Shown piece after piece: positions 25,891 through 35,618 of a stretch of DNA of 57,956 nt. The DNA is from Okeania sp. SIO2B3 (GTDB taxonomy: Bacteria > Cyanobacteriota > Cyanobacteriia > Cyanobacteriales > Microcoleaceae), in NCBI RefSeq assembly GCF_010672525.1, contig NZ_JAAHGH010000042.1, forward strand, positions 1 through 57,956. The letters run 5' to 3'. Numbering within the stretch: position 1 is the first letter of the stretch; every line of letters starts with the position of its first letter. The position numbers were made by a program, and so were the translations under genes. The notes below the pieces were generated by a model that saw only the letters and a list, made by a program, of their open reading frames with translations, ran no database searches and was not told the origin of the DNA.

Positions 25891-28446
25891 ATGAGCCATT
25901 TATACCTGTTCCTACGCAGGGTACTGATTGTGTTCTTAGTGAGCACGTTGACTTTTGTCAGTACCTTTACTGGGGAAGCGATCGCTGATGATACTCAACC
26001 TTTTGTGGATTCATGTACACTTAATACAGCTAAAAGTGTTCAGCCAGTTTTTCAAAATCCACCATTTGCGTACGCAGATACAATATATACTTCACCAACT
26101 TCTGAAGAGGTCAAAGAATATCGTACAGTTACCTTCGATGCAGTTGAGGACAAATTCTACCTGCAGGGAGATGGAAGTCCGTCTGCTGACAATGGATACG
26201 ATGGCTACCTCTACAAGACTACTTACTATGGTCAGAGTACAAATCCACCTCAACAAAAGACTATTGTTAGAGACGATAGTGGAGGGAATCTACCTGGAAA
26301 GCTTAAGGTAGTAGATTACGATCCAGACAGTCCTCCTAACAATATGGTTGGAACCTTTACCCCACCAACTATAGTGGTATCTCCTAGTGAGAGTAACAAG
26401 ATATTTAGTAGACCTAATTCCATTAACCTAGACCTCACCAATGATTTACCAGTAAATGTTGAATTGGCGGGAAATTTGCCACAAACAAAAGAAAATTTAG
26501 AGAGTGTATCTCAATACACTAACATTCATTATCATGGTTTCAACGTACCTCCTTCACTGGGAATTGATGATGTTTTGGTGGATGTTCCCTCTAATGTGAC
26601 ACCAAAACCTGTAAAATTTTCACAAACTCCAAGCCCGACTCCTATTACGATACCAGTTCAAGATAGTCTAGTTAAAAAAGCAAAATTATATACTGAAGGT
26701 GTCACTACTGATGACAATTACAAGTTAATACCAGTCCCCCCACTTGGCGAAACAACACCTGATTCAAGCGATGGTTCAGCAAGCAATCTTCCTGGTGGTT
26801 ATTATCCAGGTAGTGAAGCCAAGCCTACTAAATATGGTGGTCCGATCAGCGAGTACACGATGGATGTCAAGATTCCATACGTCCATCAGTCAGGACTATT
26901 TTGGTATCATTCCCACGCCCACTCACTCAGCGATAATCAGGTTCGGGGTGGTCTGTCGGGTGGAATTATTATTAAGGGGAGCGATCAGTATTACGAAATT
27001 CTCAGTCCCAATCCAACAAAAGGAATTCACGCCTATCAGAACGCACCAATTATACCACCAGAACCTGAGCGGTTTTCCGTACCTCAAAGGGTAATGACGT
27101 TCAAGGATTTTAATAATGTTCTAGGCTCAAAAAACAACAAACAAAATTGTTTCACTCTTAATGGTCAAGTCAATCCCAGCATAAGTATTGAGCCAGGGGA
27201 GGTTCAGTTCTGGCGCATTGCTAATATTGGTGCAGATACTTACATGAACATTGCTCTGGAAGAAGCAGATATGAATAATCCCGCCCTTGCTCGCCCCAAC
27301 AATAAACCAAATTTTTATATCTTGGCACGGGATGGTAATTTTGTTGAAAAGGTAGTACCAACTAACTCAGTTCTATTGCCACCTGCTAGTCGGGTAGAGG
27401 TTCTTGTTGTAGGAGGTAAGACAGCACAAGGAAATAACACATATAATCTTGTTTCCGACCTTACCACTGGCTTGACTCAAGGCCAAAAGTGGGTATCTTC
27501 TCCGCAGAGTAGCTACTTGTTAGCAACTGTAAACGTAGAAAACAGCGATCCAGTATGCTATGAATCTCCAGGTAATAACAAACTAAACCTTAATGATTGG
27601 AATGGGACATCCCTTTGTTCAGGTGGCTCTGAAGGCTTATATGATTACATTGAAGCACAGGTGCCAACAACTCCAACTGGAGGAGATGGCGATCCTGATG
27701 TAGACAAGATATTGCCAGATCCTGAAGAACTCTTCAATGGTTATTATCCCTCTGGTCGTATACCAATATGCGCAAACAGGAAGCAAGATTTTGTCAATGA
27801 TTCATGCCTAACTCCATCGACTTTGTATAGCGATCCGCTTACTAAGAAACGTTACTTCTATTTCAGTCAAGATAATAAGAAGTTTTTCCTTAAAGGATTT
27901 GAGAAAGCACAAGAAGCAAGCAATACAGACCCTGAAATCCAAGAACTATATGATGGCAACCGAATTGATAAAATATCCCAGATAGGGGACCTAGAAGAAT
28001 GGCACTTGGTCAATGTCACTGGAGCTGCCCATGTTTTCCACATACACCAGCTTGATTTCGTGGGGACTGAGGTTACTCTCAATCAAAATCCATGTGATAG
28101 TGGCTCCCTAGATACCTGCACCTACAATAACTACAAAGTAGGGATTTATAAAGGAGAAGGAGAAGATCCAGAATATAATGGGTGCCGACAAGATGGTGAT
28201 AATTTCATTTGTCCTCTATTACCTCAAGGATATCGGGATGTAATCAACTTACCTCCACACAGTACAACTACAGTCCGTATTCCCTTTGTCAATCCCTTTA
28301 TTACTGGTACATTTGTCTATCATTGCCATATACTAGCACACGAAGACCGGGGCATGATGAATAATCTGAGTGCGGAAAATACAAAAGGGTATCAAGAACA
28401 AGAGGTGATACCACTATTAATACAGAGATCGCGAGGCCAAAGATGA
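25891..28446 (+). CDS. Secreted multicopper oxidase, copy A
   Basis: The 851-residue enzyme has a signal peptide (hydrophobic residues 9-24, then TFTGEAIAD). All four copper motifs are present: IHYHG, WYHSHAHS, HVFHIHQLDF and HCHILAHEDRGMM, the last holding the type-1 Cys and axial Met. It is larger than laccases (~500) because of inserts between the first two motifs (about 230-300) and around 560-640. It should oxidise phenolic, tetrapyrrole or metal substrates in the periplasm or outside, reducing O2 to water. The ATG at 25891 is used (TTG just before). Intact paralogue at 29371, broken one at 14613. Confidence 0.92.
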   Translation: MSHLYLFLRRVLIVFLVSTLTFVSTFTGEAIADDTQPFVDSCTLNTAKSVQPVFQNPPFAYADTIYTSPTSEEVKEYRTVTFDAVEDKFYLQGDGSPSADNGYDGYLYKTTYYGQSTNPPQQKTIVRDDSGGNLPGKLKVVDYDPDSPPNNMVGTFTPPTIVVSPSESNKIFSRPNSINLDLTNDLPVNVELAGNLPQTKENLESVSQYTNIHYHGFNVPPSLGIDDVLVDVPSNVTPKPVKFSQTPSPTPITIPVQDSLVKKAKLYTEGVTTDDNYKLIPVPPLGETTPDSSDGSASNLPGGYYPGSEAKPTKYGGPISEYTMDVKIPYVHQSGLFWYHSHAHSLSDNQVRGGLSGGIIIKGSDQYYEILSPNPTKGIHAYQNAPIIPPEPERFSVPQRVMTFKDFNNVLGSKNNKQNCFTLNGQVNPSISIEPGEVQFWRIANIGADTYMNIALEEADMNNPALARPNNKPNFYILARDGNFVEKVVPTNSVLLPPASRVEVLVVGGKTAQGNNTYNLVSDLTTGLTQGQKWVSSPQSSYLLATVNVENSDPVCYESPGNNKLNLNDWNGTSLCSGGSEGLYDYIEAQVPTTPTGGDGDPDVDKILPDPEELFNGYYPSGRIPICANRKQDFVNDSCLTPSTLYSDPLTKKRYFYFSQDNKKFFLKGFEKAQEASNTDPEIQELYDGNRIDKISQIGDLEEWHLVNVTGAAHVFHIHQLDFVGTEVTLNQNPCDSGSLDTCTYNNYKVGIYKGEGEDPEYNGCRQDGDNFICPLLPQGYRDVINLPPHSTTTVRIPFVNPFITGTFVYHCHILAHEDRGMMNNLSAENTKGYQEQEVIPLLIQRSRGQR

Positions 28447-28476
28447 GGAGTGTGTCGAGAGTTGTCTAGATTTTTA

Positions 28477-28602
28477 TATAGAATCCGGTTGAACAGTCGT
28501 CATTGGGACGGTAGGAAGCAATCTCCTAAATCTCTGAGATTGTTTCCTTCCACTCCGTTCCAGTCGTAATGACTTGGCTATAGTAATTATCCGGATCTTA
28601 TA
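28477..28602. mobile_element. MITE family 1, variant copy 7
   Basis: The 126-bp element has ends TATAGAATCCGG and (reversed) TATAAGATCCGG, flanked by TTA (28474-28476, 28603-28605). The interior is an imperfect palindrome (gggacggtaggaagcaatct against agattgtttccttccactcc). It begins about 30 bases after the stop of oxidase copy A. Confidence 0.75.
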
Positions 28603-28648
28603 TTAGAAGATGATTCTTAACCTTCAAACATTTAGAGATTAAACTATT

Positions 28649-28677
28649 GTAGGGACTTTCCATGGAAAGTCTCTACG
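28649..28677 (+). terminator. Palindromic stem-loop
   Basis: GTAGGGACTTTCCATGGAAAGTCTCTAC folds into an almost perfect stem with a tight turn and is followed by gttattttta. It could end transcripts of the upstream oxidase. It is similar in stem sequence to the terminator at 31755. Confidence 0.45.
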
Positions 28678-28702
28678 TTATTTTTAGAGTAGTTGTTGAC
28701 AT

Positions 28703-29287
28703 ACTCTTCTTTTAGGGAGTTGCCGCATTGGTCAGGAAAGTCTAAAAGTAGCTAAATTTATATTAGGAGAAATAGTTGAGCAAGACCGAATAGATACTGA
28801 ACTTATTGACCTTGGTGAGTATAATTTACCTATGTTAGAAGAGCGGTTACAGGATAGTTTAAATCCTTCTAATAATGTCCTACAGTTTTGCTCCAAATTA
28901 GGTCAAGCAGATGGGATTTTACTTGTTACTCCTGAATACAAAAATGGCTATCCTGGAGTATTAAAAAATGCCCTTGATTATCTGGAACCCCAGGCTTTAA
29001 AGTATAAACCTATTGGTATTTGTACTGTCTCTTCTGGAGGATTTGGAGGACTAGATTGTTTAGCGCAATTACGATTAGTTAGCCTTGCTTTAGGAGCTTT
29101 ACCAATTCCCGATAAATTGCCTGTTACTAATGTGAAGGAATTATTTGATGAAAATGGTAATTTGTCTGACTTAAAATTTAAAACTAGACTGGAATCTTTT
29201 ATTAATGAACTGATTTGGTATACGGAGGCCATGGTTAATCAAAAGCAGTCCATTTCTTTAGTCAAAAAATCCAGTAGTCAACAATAA
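28703..29287 (+). pseudogene. Second FMN reductase copy, start lost
   Basis: The frame is intact from LLLGSCRIGQESLKVAKF to the end and is very close to the protein at 25206, but it begins after an in-frame TGA (28697-28699), and the region of the original ATG is replaced by ttgacatact. The first available ATG is 28832 (MLEERLQDS), which would remove the FMN phosphate loop. The product would be 151 residues and probably inactive unless a rare start is used. It is the left part of the duplicated [reductase + oxidase] module; the 83-base spacer to the oxidase is also copied from copy A. Confidence 0.82.
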
Positions 29288-29370
29288 TGCAAAGTTTTAT
29301 TACAAAGCTTGGCATCAAGTTTGACAGGCTGTCATACTAAATCTAGTGAACTATTCTCTAGATTAAATTT

Positions 29371-31650
29371 ATGAACCATTTATGCCTGTTCCTACGCAGG
29401 GTACTGATTGTGTTCTTAGTGAGCACGTTTACTTTTGTCAGTACCTTTACAGGAGAAGCGATCGCTGATAAGGGTGATTTTCCAATAAGAATTGACATTA
29501 ATATTAATGGTGTACCAGAACTTGACATTAATGTTAATGGTGTACCACTTAATAGAGTACCAGGTACAGCTACTCAATTCAAATCAGAACAGCAAATTGA
29601 TGCTACTGGTAATGTTGATGAGTTTGTCAATGCCTGTACACTTGAGCGAACAGATGGTGACGGTATTGCCCAGCCAGATTTTCAAAATCCGCCCTTTGCA
29701 AATGCGGATCAAGGCCCAGTCACTTTAAATGCAACTTTGGGTGAATTCACGTTGGAGGGAGATGGGACTGGCGAAACTTCTTACCAAGGCTACCTCTACG
29801 GAGCAACTTACGCGGGTTTGAGAAGAGTAGAAACAACCTTAGACCCAACCTATACCCCACCAACTATAGAGGTATCTCCTGGTACTCGCCTTGATTTAAC
29901 CCTTGAAAATAACTTACCAGTAAATGTTCAATTGGCAGGGAGTCTACCACCAACAAAGGAAAATTTAGAGAACCAATCTCAATACACTAACATCCATTAT
30001 CATGGCTTTAACGTATCTCCTTTACTCGGTTCTGATGATGTGTTGGTGGAAGTTCACTCGAATGTGACACCAAATCCAGCTCCTCCTCCTCAATTTATAG
30101 ACAATGGTGGTTATTATCCAGATGATGATCCCCCAGGCTCTACATATGGTTCGATCGCTGATTACCAGATGGGAGTCAGTATTCCAGACATCCATCAGTC
30201 AGGACTATTTTGGTACCATTCCCACGCTCACTCAATGAGCGATAATCAAGTTCGGGGTGGTCTGTCTGGTGGAATTGTTATTAAAGAAACTGAGGAGTTC
30301 TTCCCTTTGCTTAATCGCTTCAAAAAAGGGATTAAGGGAGGAATCAAGTATCTCAACCCTAGTCGGCGTCAGTTCCAAGACGAGGAATTCGACGTTTTGT
30401 CTGTACCTCAGAAGGTGATGATGTTCAAGGACTTTAATGATGTTCTAGGCACAAAACAGGCCGATTGTTTCCCTCTCAATGGTCAAGTCAACCCAAAAAT
30501 CACGATTAAGCCTGGAGAGATTCAGTTCTGGCGGATTGCCAATATAGGGGCGGATCGGTATATGAATATTGCCCTAGAAACTATCGCATCTGATACAAAC
30601 ATCCCTTCATTTACTGAACCCAATGGCAACACCAATTTTTATATCTTGGCCCGTGATGGTGATGTTGTTAAGGAACCAGTAGCAACTAACTCAGTTCTAT
30701 TGCCACCTGCTGCTCGAGTAGAGCTTCTGGTAGTAGGGGGTGAGACAGATAGTGAATATCATCTAGTTTCCGATCTTGACACCCACTTGACCACAAAGCA
30801 GCAACAGTGGGTTAACGATGCAAATAAAAAAAGCTACAAGTTAGCAACTGTTGGAGTAACAACGGATGCTCCTGTATGCTACACAGATGATGAGGGCAAC
30901 CCACTTTCTCTACAGGATGAAAGCGGCACATATATATGTGGCGAAGAAGGAGATCAAACTTTAGATGACTACATCAAAACCCAGACACCATATAAAGTAG
31001 ACAGGATACTACCAGATCCTGATATTTTAGCTGATTTTGAGGAATGCGAGCCGGAGGAATTTCTTACGGCACGTGCTGGCGGACCAGCACCGGAGAAAGC
31101 CTGCATAACTCCAAGTGATGCCTATTCCGATCCACTTACTCAGGAGCGCACCTTCAATTTTCAAGCACCAGGAGGAGGGAAGTTTGCTATAAACGATAAA
31201 GTATACAGTGGAAACCGGATCGATAAAATTTCTCATATCGGGGATACCGAAGAATGGGAAGTGGTCAATACTACTGGTGCTCCCCACGTTTTCCACATAC
31301 ACCAGCTTGATTTCTTAGTTACTAAGGTTAGTCTGACCAAAAGTCAATACCCTGACGGACCGCCAGAGGGAACCTACAATAACTACACCATAAAAAATGG
31401 GGAATGTACGGATGATGGTGAAAACTATATTTGTCCTTTAGAAACTCAGGGATACAGGGATGTAATTAACTTACCCCCAATGAGTACAACTACAATTCGT
31501 ATTCCCTTCGTAAATCCATTTATTGCTGGTATATTCGTCTATCACTGCCATATACTACAACATGAAGATATGGGCATGATGCAGAATCTACAAGTTGTAG
31601 ATCCCAATGCCTATTACGAGCCTTTGGTGCCTGAGCCTTTTTCAAAGTAG
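29371..31650 (+). CDS. Secreted multicopper oxidase, copy B
   Basis: The 759-residue paralogue of the gene at 25891 has nearly the same signal peptide (TFTGEAIADK). Copper motifs: H209xH211G, H283xH285, H639xxHxH and H725CHILQHEDMGM. After the signal is a short internal repeat not found in copy A (ININGVPELDINVNGVPL, residues 43-60). The family copper set is complete, so it should be active. Transcription probably ends at the strong terminator at 31755. Copies A and B differ by inserts and many substitutions, so the duplication is older than that of pstB. Confidence 0.92.
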   Translation: MNHLCLFLRRVLIVFLVSTFTFVSTFTGEAIADKGDFPIRIDININGVPELDINVNGVPLNRVPGTATQFKSEQQIDATGNVDEFVNACTLERTDGDGIAQPDFQNPPFANADQGPVTLNATLGEFTLEGDGTGETSYQGYLYGATYAGLRRVETTLDPTYTPPTIEVSPGTRLDLTLENNLPVNVQLAGSLPPTKENLENQSQYTNIHYHGFNVSPLLGSDDVLVEVHSNVTPNPAPPPQFIDNGGYYPDDDPPGSTYGSIADYQMGVSIPDIHQSGLFWYHSHAHSMSDNQVRGGLSGGIVIKETEEFFPLLNRFKKGIKGGIKYLNPSRRQFQDEEFDVLSVPQKVMMFKDFNDVLGTKQADCFPLNGQVNPKITIKPGEIQFWRIANIGADRYMNIALETIASDTNIPSFTEPNGNTNFYILARDGDVVKEPVATNSVLLPPAARVELLVVGGETDSEYHLVSDLDTHLTTKQQQWVNDANKKSYKLATVGVTTDAPVCYTDDEGNPLSLQDESGTYICGEEGDQTLDDYIKTQTPYKVDRILPDPDILADFEECEPEEFLTARAGGPAPEKACITPSDAYSDPLTQERTFNFQAPGGGKFAINDKVYSGNRIDKISHIGDTEEWEVVNTTGAPHVFHIHQLDFLVTKVSLTKSQYPDGPPEGTYNNYTIKNGECTDDGENYICPLETQGYRDVINLPPMSTTTIRIPFVNPFIAGIFVYHCHILQHEDMGMMQNLQVVDPNAYYEPLVPEPFSK

Positions 31651-31754
31651 CTTTCCATGCGATAGCTCCAGAAGAATATTAACTTCTCGAATCTGATTCT
31701 GAACCCTTAATTTGTCCCTTAAGGCTATTTGAGATATCCAGAAGTTATCTAATT

Positions 31755-31790
31755 GTAGAGACCTGCTATAGAAGGTCTCTACTTTTTTTT
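31755..31790 (+). terminator. Rho-independent terminator after oxidase copy B
   Basis: GTAGAGACC (31755-31763) pairs perfectly with GGTCTCTAC (31774-31782) across a 10-base loop and is followed by eight T. It lies 105 bases after the oxidase stop. Confidence 0.82.
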
Positions 31791-31890
31791 CTCATATCTG
31801 ATACTATGTAGAGGTCGCCTCGCCAGTATTACTCGGTTAAGGGGAGATGGGTGGTTTCGCCCAATAGATGTAATCGAAAACTAAAAACTG

Positions 31891-32679
31891 ATGGAGAAAT
31901 TGATTAAGGCAATCGGAAGTGATTCTGGCTATGAATCAAGGAAAAAAATGGAACCAAGCAGACCAAGAAATTCTTTCCCATCAAATATGTTTGAGGTTCA
32001 ACACGAGTTAATAAAAAACTTAAACAAGACTGATATTTGTATTTTTGATGTAGGTGCAAACAAGGGTCAAACGGCAAAGATATACCGTTCCCAATTTCCG
32101 ACTGCAGAAATTTATTGCTTTGAGCCATTTCCAGATTCAATAGCTGAGTTAAATAGAAAATTTTCTGATGACCCAAAAATACACATTGTGCCCAAGGCTG
32201 TGGCCCAAGAAAAGGGGACTGCCACTTTCTATGTTAACGAGCGTAATGTAACTAATTCCCTTCTTCCTCGACCTAGTTCTGCAAGAAGATATTATCCAAA
32301 ATCAGCAAAGCCAAAAGAGACTATTGAGGTAGAAGTTATCAACCTTGATGAGTTTTTAAAGGAAAGCAATATATCAATTGTTGATATATTGAAATTTGAC
32401 ATTCAAGGTGGTGAATTAAATGCTTTACATGGAGCAGAGTCCCTTTTAGAAGCAGGAAGTACGGCCCTGATATACACGGAAATAATGTTTATACCCCACT
32501 ACGAAGGCGCTCCTTTTTTCCATGAAATTTGGTCATTTCTCTCCAAATTCAACTATTCCCTTTTTGATATTTACAATTTGTCTAGAGCAACAAATGGGCA
32601 AATACGACAAGGAGATGCACTTTTTGTGAGTGAATCTGTAAGGAAGAATGTTATTAATAAATATCCAGAAGAACCATAA
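31891..32679 (+). CDS. FkbM-family methyltransferase
   Basis: The 262-residue protein has motif I CIFDVGANKGQTAKIY (about 50-65), the acidic loop IYCFEPFPDSI, IVPKAVAQEKGTATFYV, and the FkbM signature LDEFLKESNISIVDILKFDIQGGE (about 151-174). FkbM enzymes O-methylate hydroxyls on sugars or natural products with SAM. It begins the glycan-type series (fucosyltransferase-like gene, sulfotransferases), which suggests a surface polysaccharide or glycolipid substrate. No signal peptide. Confidence 0.88.
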   Translation: MEKLIKAIGSDSGYESRKKMEPSRPRNSFPSNMFEVQHELIKNLNKTDICIFDVGANKGQTAKIYRSQFPTAEIYCFEPFPDSIAELNRKFSDDPKIHIVPKAVAQEKGTATFYVNERNVTNSLLPRPSSARRYYPKSAKPKETIEVEVINLDEFLKESNISIVDILKFDIQGGELNALHGAESLLEAGSTALIYTEIMFIPHYEGAPFFHEIWSFLSKFNYSLFDIYNLSRATNGQIRQGDALFVSESVRKNVINKYPEEP

Positions 32680-32819
32680 CTATCATATCATTTCTGTATG
32701 GGAATATTTATAAAATATAATTATCAAAATAATTGGGTCTAAAACCCTGCCTTTTAAGGCAAAACGTTTTTGGAGCGTTGCTCTAATCCCGGTTACAAAA
32801 ACAACTTCTGACTTCGTTA

Positions 32820-33788
32820 ATGGCTATGATAATTGACTCGGAAAAAATGACAAATAATTTTTATTTTGAACGAGGTGAGCAACTAAAAGACCAAGGAAAA
32901 ATAGAGGAAGCGTTAAATGCTTATCAAAAAAGCATTAATTTAACATCTATATCAGATGCTCAATATATTAGAAAAGTAATCTACCAAGCAGCATCTATTG
33001 CTACAATTAATCAACCACCCTATAAAAAAATTATTTTCTATGCAGGAATAGGTGGTCTTTGCAACCGTTTGCGTGCTTTATGCGCCTACCTTTGTTTGAG
33101 CTACTTTTGGGATATTCCCCTACTGATGTGCTGGCATCCAGAGGAAGCTTGTAACTGTTATTTTGAGGATCTTTATGAAACTGTATGTGAAACTATATCT
33201 CCTCAATCAGTTTTACAATTGTTCAGAAATGAAGATTCCTGCAATATTTTATATGTAACTGAACACAAATGGCCTTCAATCCACCAGAGATATCTTGAGG
33301 GCAATATAGATAATGAGACATATAGAAAACATTATTTGAAATTTGTGAGGCAAATGAAACTTAAAAATCACTTGCTTCAGGAAATAGAAAAATTTGTGGA
33401 AAAGTATTGGCACAATGATATTGTTGGGATACATATTAGACGCACAGACCTCTGGAAACACCTAAAATCTAGAGGATTAGAGTCAAAATTTTCTTCAGAT
33501 GATAAGTTTATAAAAGCTATAAAGAAAGAAATATCTAATGGTTATTCGCGCTTTTTCTTGGCTACAGATAACGCAGCAACAAAAAGTTTAATCTCCAAGC
33601 AATTTCCAGAGCAAATAATTAGCTATTGTCAAACTTTCGACGATTCACAAAAGCGCCAAACTTCTACTGAAAATTCTCTGATAGATTTATACTTGCTCTC
33701 TAAAAGCCAAAAAATTATAGGTTCTTATCATTCAAGCTTTAGTGAATATGCTGCAGCTCTGGGTAATATTCCTTTAGTTTATCCTTAG
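32820..33788 (+). CDS. Fucosyltransferase-like protein with N-terminal TPR
   Basis: The 322-residue protein opens with one TPR-like repeat (FERGEQLKDQGKIEEALNAY, about 14-33). A GT-type domain follows: GGLCNRLRALCAYL (about 77-90) is the nucleotide-sugar loop of O-/alpha-1,6-fucosyltransferase families, and GIHIRRTDLWKH (about 203-214) is their conserved Arg motif. It would transfer fucose or a similar sugar from GDP-sugar. It sits between the FkbM methyltransferase and sulfotransferases, in keeping with decoration of an exported glycan. Soluble, cytoplasmic. Confidence 0.72.
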   Translation: MAMIIDSEKMTNNFYFERGEQLKDQGKIEEALNAYQKSINLTSISDAQYIRKVIYQAASIATINQPPYKKIIFYAGIGGLCNRLRALCAYLCLSYFWDIPLLMCWHPEEACNCYFEDLYETVCETISPQSVLQLFRNEDSCNILYVTEHKWPSIHQRYLEGNIDNETYRKHYLKFVRQMKLKNHLLQEIEKFVEKYWHNDIVGIHIRRTDLWKHLKSRGLESKFSSDDKFIKAIKKEISNGYSRFFLATDNAATKSLISKQFPEQIISYCQTFDDSQKRQTSTENSLIDLYLLSKSQKIIGSYHSSFSEYAAALGNIPLVYP

Positions 33789-33913
33789 CATTGCTGCTGC
33801 CTTAGCATCAGGTTTCCCGAAAATATATAGTGTTGAAGTTGCCAGGGAGTTTTATAATGATAAAGATTTCCACAAATGACAACAAAGAAAATTAAAAGCC
33901 TTGGAGGTGCTAA

Positions 33914-34534
33914 ATGCTGCTAAAATACAGTGGGGAAAATAAATTTATTTTTATTGGTCACAAGAAATGTGCATCGACATCTATTGTCAACTCAAACATT
34001 GCAGAAATCGCAGATATAAAGCTACGCGATCCTCTAATTGGTAGACACATGACTATAGAGGAAGTATACGAGACGTTTAATTTTATATTCGAAAAACAAA
34101 ATTTTGAGTTTAATAAGTTCTTTAAGTTTGCCATTATTCGAGACCCCATAGACTGGGCCTTGAGTAAGTATAATTTTCGTTCTGGACGACCAAGTTGGAA
34201 AGGGATGACATTTACTGAATTTTTTCGCTCATCACCCCATCTTGCCAAACCTCAGTCAGATGTTTTGATTTCAACCAAGTACAAGGAGGTTAGAGTAGAT
34301 TATTTGGCGAGATACCACCAACTCACTGAAGATTTATCTCGAATTAAAAACATACTAGGTCTAGAAACATTATCAATTCCCAAATTAAATGCATCGGTTA
34401 AAAAAGTTTATCCCCATGACCTAGAAGAATCTCTTAAGGAAGAGATAAAAGAAAGATTTTATTGTGATTATGAATTGCTGGAAAACTTAGAATCATTCAA
34501 CGCCAGAGGTTTACAGTTATTTCAAGACAACTGA
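33914..34534 (+). CDS. Sulfotransferase-family protein, copy 1
   Basis: The 206-residue protein has the PAPS-binding pair: GHKKCASTSIVNSN (about 15-28) as the 5'-phosphosulfate loop and FAIIRDPIDWALSKYNF (about 72-88) as the 3'-phosphate loop. It transfers sulfate from PAPS to a hydroxyl or amine; small size suits carbohydrate-type sulfotransferases. GGAGG lies 6 bases upstream of the ATG. It is followed by a close tandem copy after 40 bases. Confidence 0.82.
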   Translation: MLLKYSGENKFIFIGHKKCASTSIVNSNIAEIADIKLRDPLIGRHMTIEEVYETFNFIFEKQNFEFNKFFKFAIIRDPIDWALSKYNFRSGRPSWKGMTFTEFFRSSPHLAKPQSDVLISTKYKEVRVDYLARYHQLTEDLSRIKNILGLETLSIPKLNASVKKVYPHDLEESLKEEIKERFYCDYELLENLESFNARGLQLFQDN

Positions 34535-34574
34535 GAGGGAGTAACAAAAAAACTAAGGAAGTTGCAGGTGCTAA

Positions 34575-35213
34575 ATGTTAATAAAATACAGTGGAGAAAA
34601 TAAGTTTATTTTTATTGCCAACACGAAAAGCGCATCGACATCTATTGTCAACTCAAACATTGCAGAAATTGCAGAAATCAAGGTTACTGATGTCCATATC
34701 GGTAGACATATGTCTATAGATAAAGTATACGAGACGTTTAATTTTATATTCCAAAAACAAAATTTTGAGTTTAATAAGTTCTTTAAGTTTGGCATTATTA
34801 GAGATCCTTTAGACTGGGTTATTAGCTGGTATAATTATCGCTCTGGACTACCAAATCACAAACTGGCACGCAAGAAAGATATGACATTTGCTGAATTTTT
34901 TCACTCAGTACCTCATCTAGCGAAACCTCAGTCAAATGTTTTTATTTCAACCAAGTCTAAGGAGATTAGAGTAGATTATCTTGTGAGATACGATCGGCTA
35001 ACTGAAGATTTATCTCGAATTAAAAAAATACTAGGTTTAGATACATTATCAATTCCCAAATTAAATAAATCTTTTGTCAAGAACATTCATCTCCATGATA
35101 TTGAAGAATCTCTTCAGGAAGAGATAAAGGAAAGATATTATTGTGATTATGAGTTGCTGGAAAACTTAGAATCTTTCAACGCCCGAGGTTTACAGTTATT
35201 TCAAGGTGACTGA
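34575..35213 (+). CDS. Sulfotransferase-family protein, tandem copy 2
   Basis: The 212-residue near-duplicate of the upstream protein shares the same start (MLIKYSGENKFIFI), 5' loop NTKSASTS and 3' loop GIIRDPLDWVISWYN, with the same end (FNARGLQLFQGD). The cysteine of the first loop is replaced by Ser (KCAS to KSAS). The leader (aaggaagttgcaggtgctaa) is copied from copy 1. Differences scattered through the middle suggest altered acceptor specificity. Confidence 0.82.
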   Translation: MLIKYSGENKFIFIANTKSASTSIVNSNIAEIAEIKVTDVHIGRHMSIDKVYETFNFIFQKQNFEFNKFFKFGIIRDPLDWVISWYNYRSGLPNHKLARKKDMTFAEFFHSVPHLAKPQSNVFISTKSKEIRVDYLVRYDRLTEDLSRIKKILGLDTLSIPKLNKSFVKNIHLHDIEESLQEEIKERYYCDYELLENLESFNARGLQLFQGD

Positions 35214-35288
35214 AGACCAGGGATTCATTAATGGATAATGGATAATGGATAATGGATAATTACCTCTCCCTTTTAGATTGTTTAATTA

Positions 35289-35554
35289 GGGCTTGCTGAA
35301 AAAATCTCAAAGCATTAACTGATATTGGTTGTAGCATTTTTTGGTCTAAAAAAGTGTCACCTTTTCAATGGAAAAAGCTCATGCATGCTAGTATTTTGGG
35401 AGGATTATGGCAGACAAATCAAGGGACAATTTTCCCGACTACCTCCTCTATAATTCCCATTTCTCCTGTCTTCCCCTCCACGGTCGGGGGAGGGGCGAGG
35501 GGTGGGTTGTCTCCTGTCTCCTACCCTCACCCATAAGACTTTTTCAGCAAACCC
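35289..35554. mobile_element. MITE family 2, copy 2
   Basis: The 266-bp element starts GGGCTTGCTGAAAAAATC and ends TTTTTCAGCAAACCC, flanked by TAATTA (35283-35288, 35555-35560). It shares catgcatg, cataat and the tcaaagcatt end with the copy at 41836 in reverse orientation. It separates sulfotransferase copies 2 and 3. Confidence 0.82.
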
Positions 35555-35618
35555 TAATTATTTAATCATTTAATTATTAATTATTCGGTAATCAAAAAAA
35601 CTAAGGAAGTTGCAGTTA

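Noticed and set aside
35354-35536. 60-residue frame, with a similar frame at 41858-42061
   Set aside because: Both lie inside copies of MITE family 2; the similarity reflects the element, not a conserved protein.
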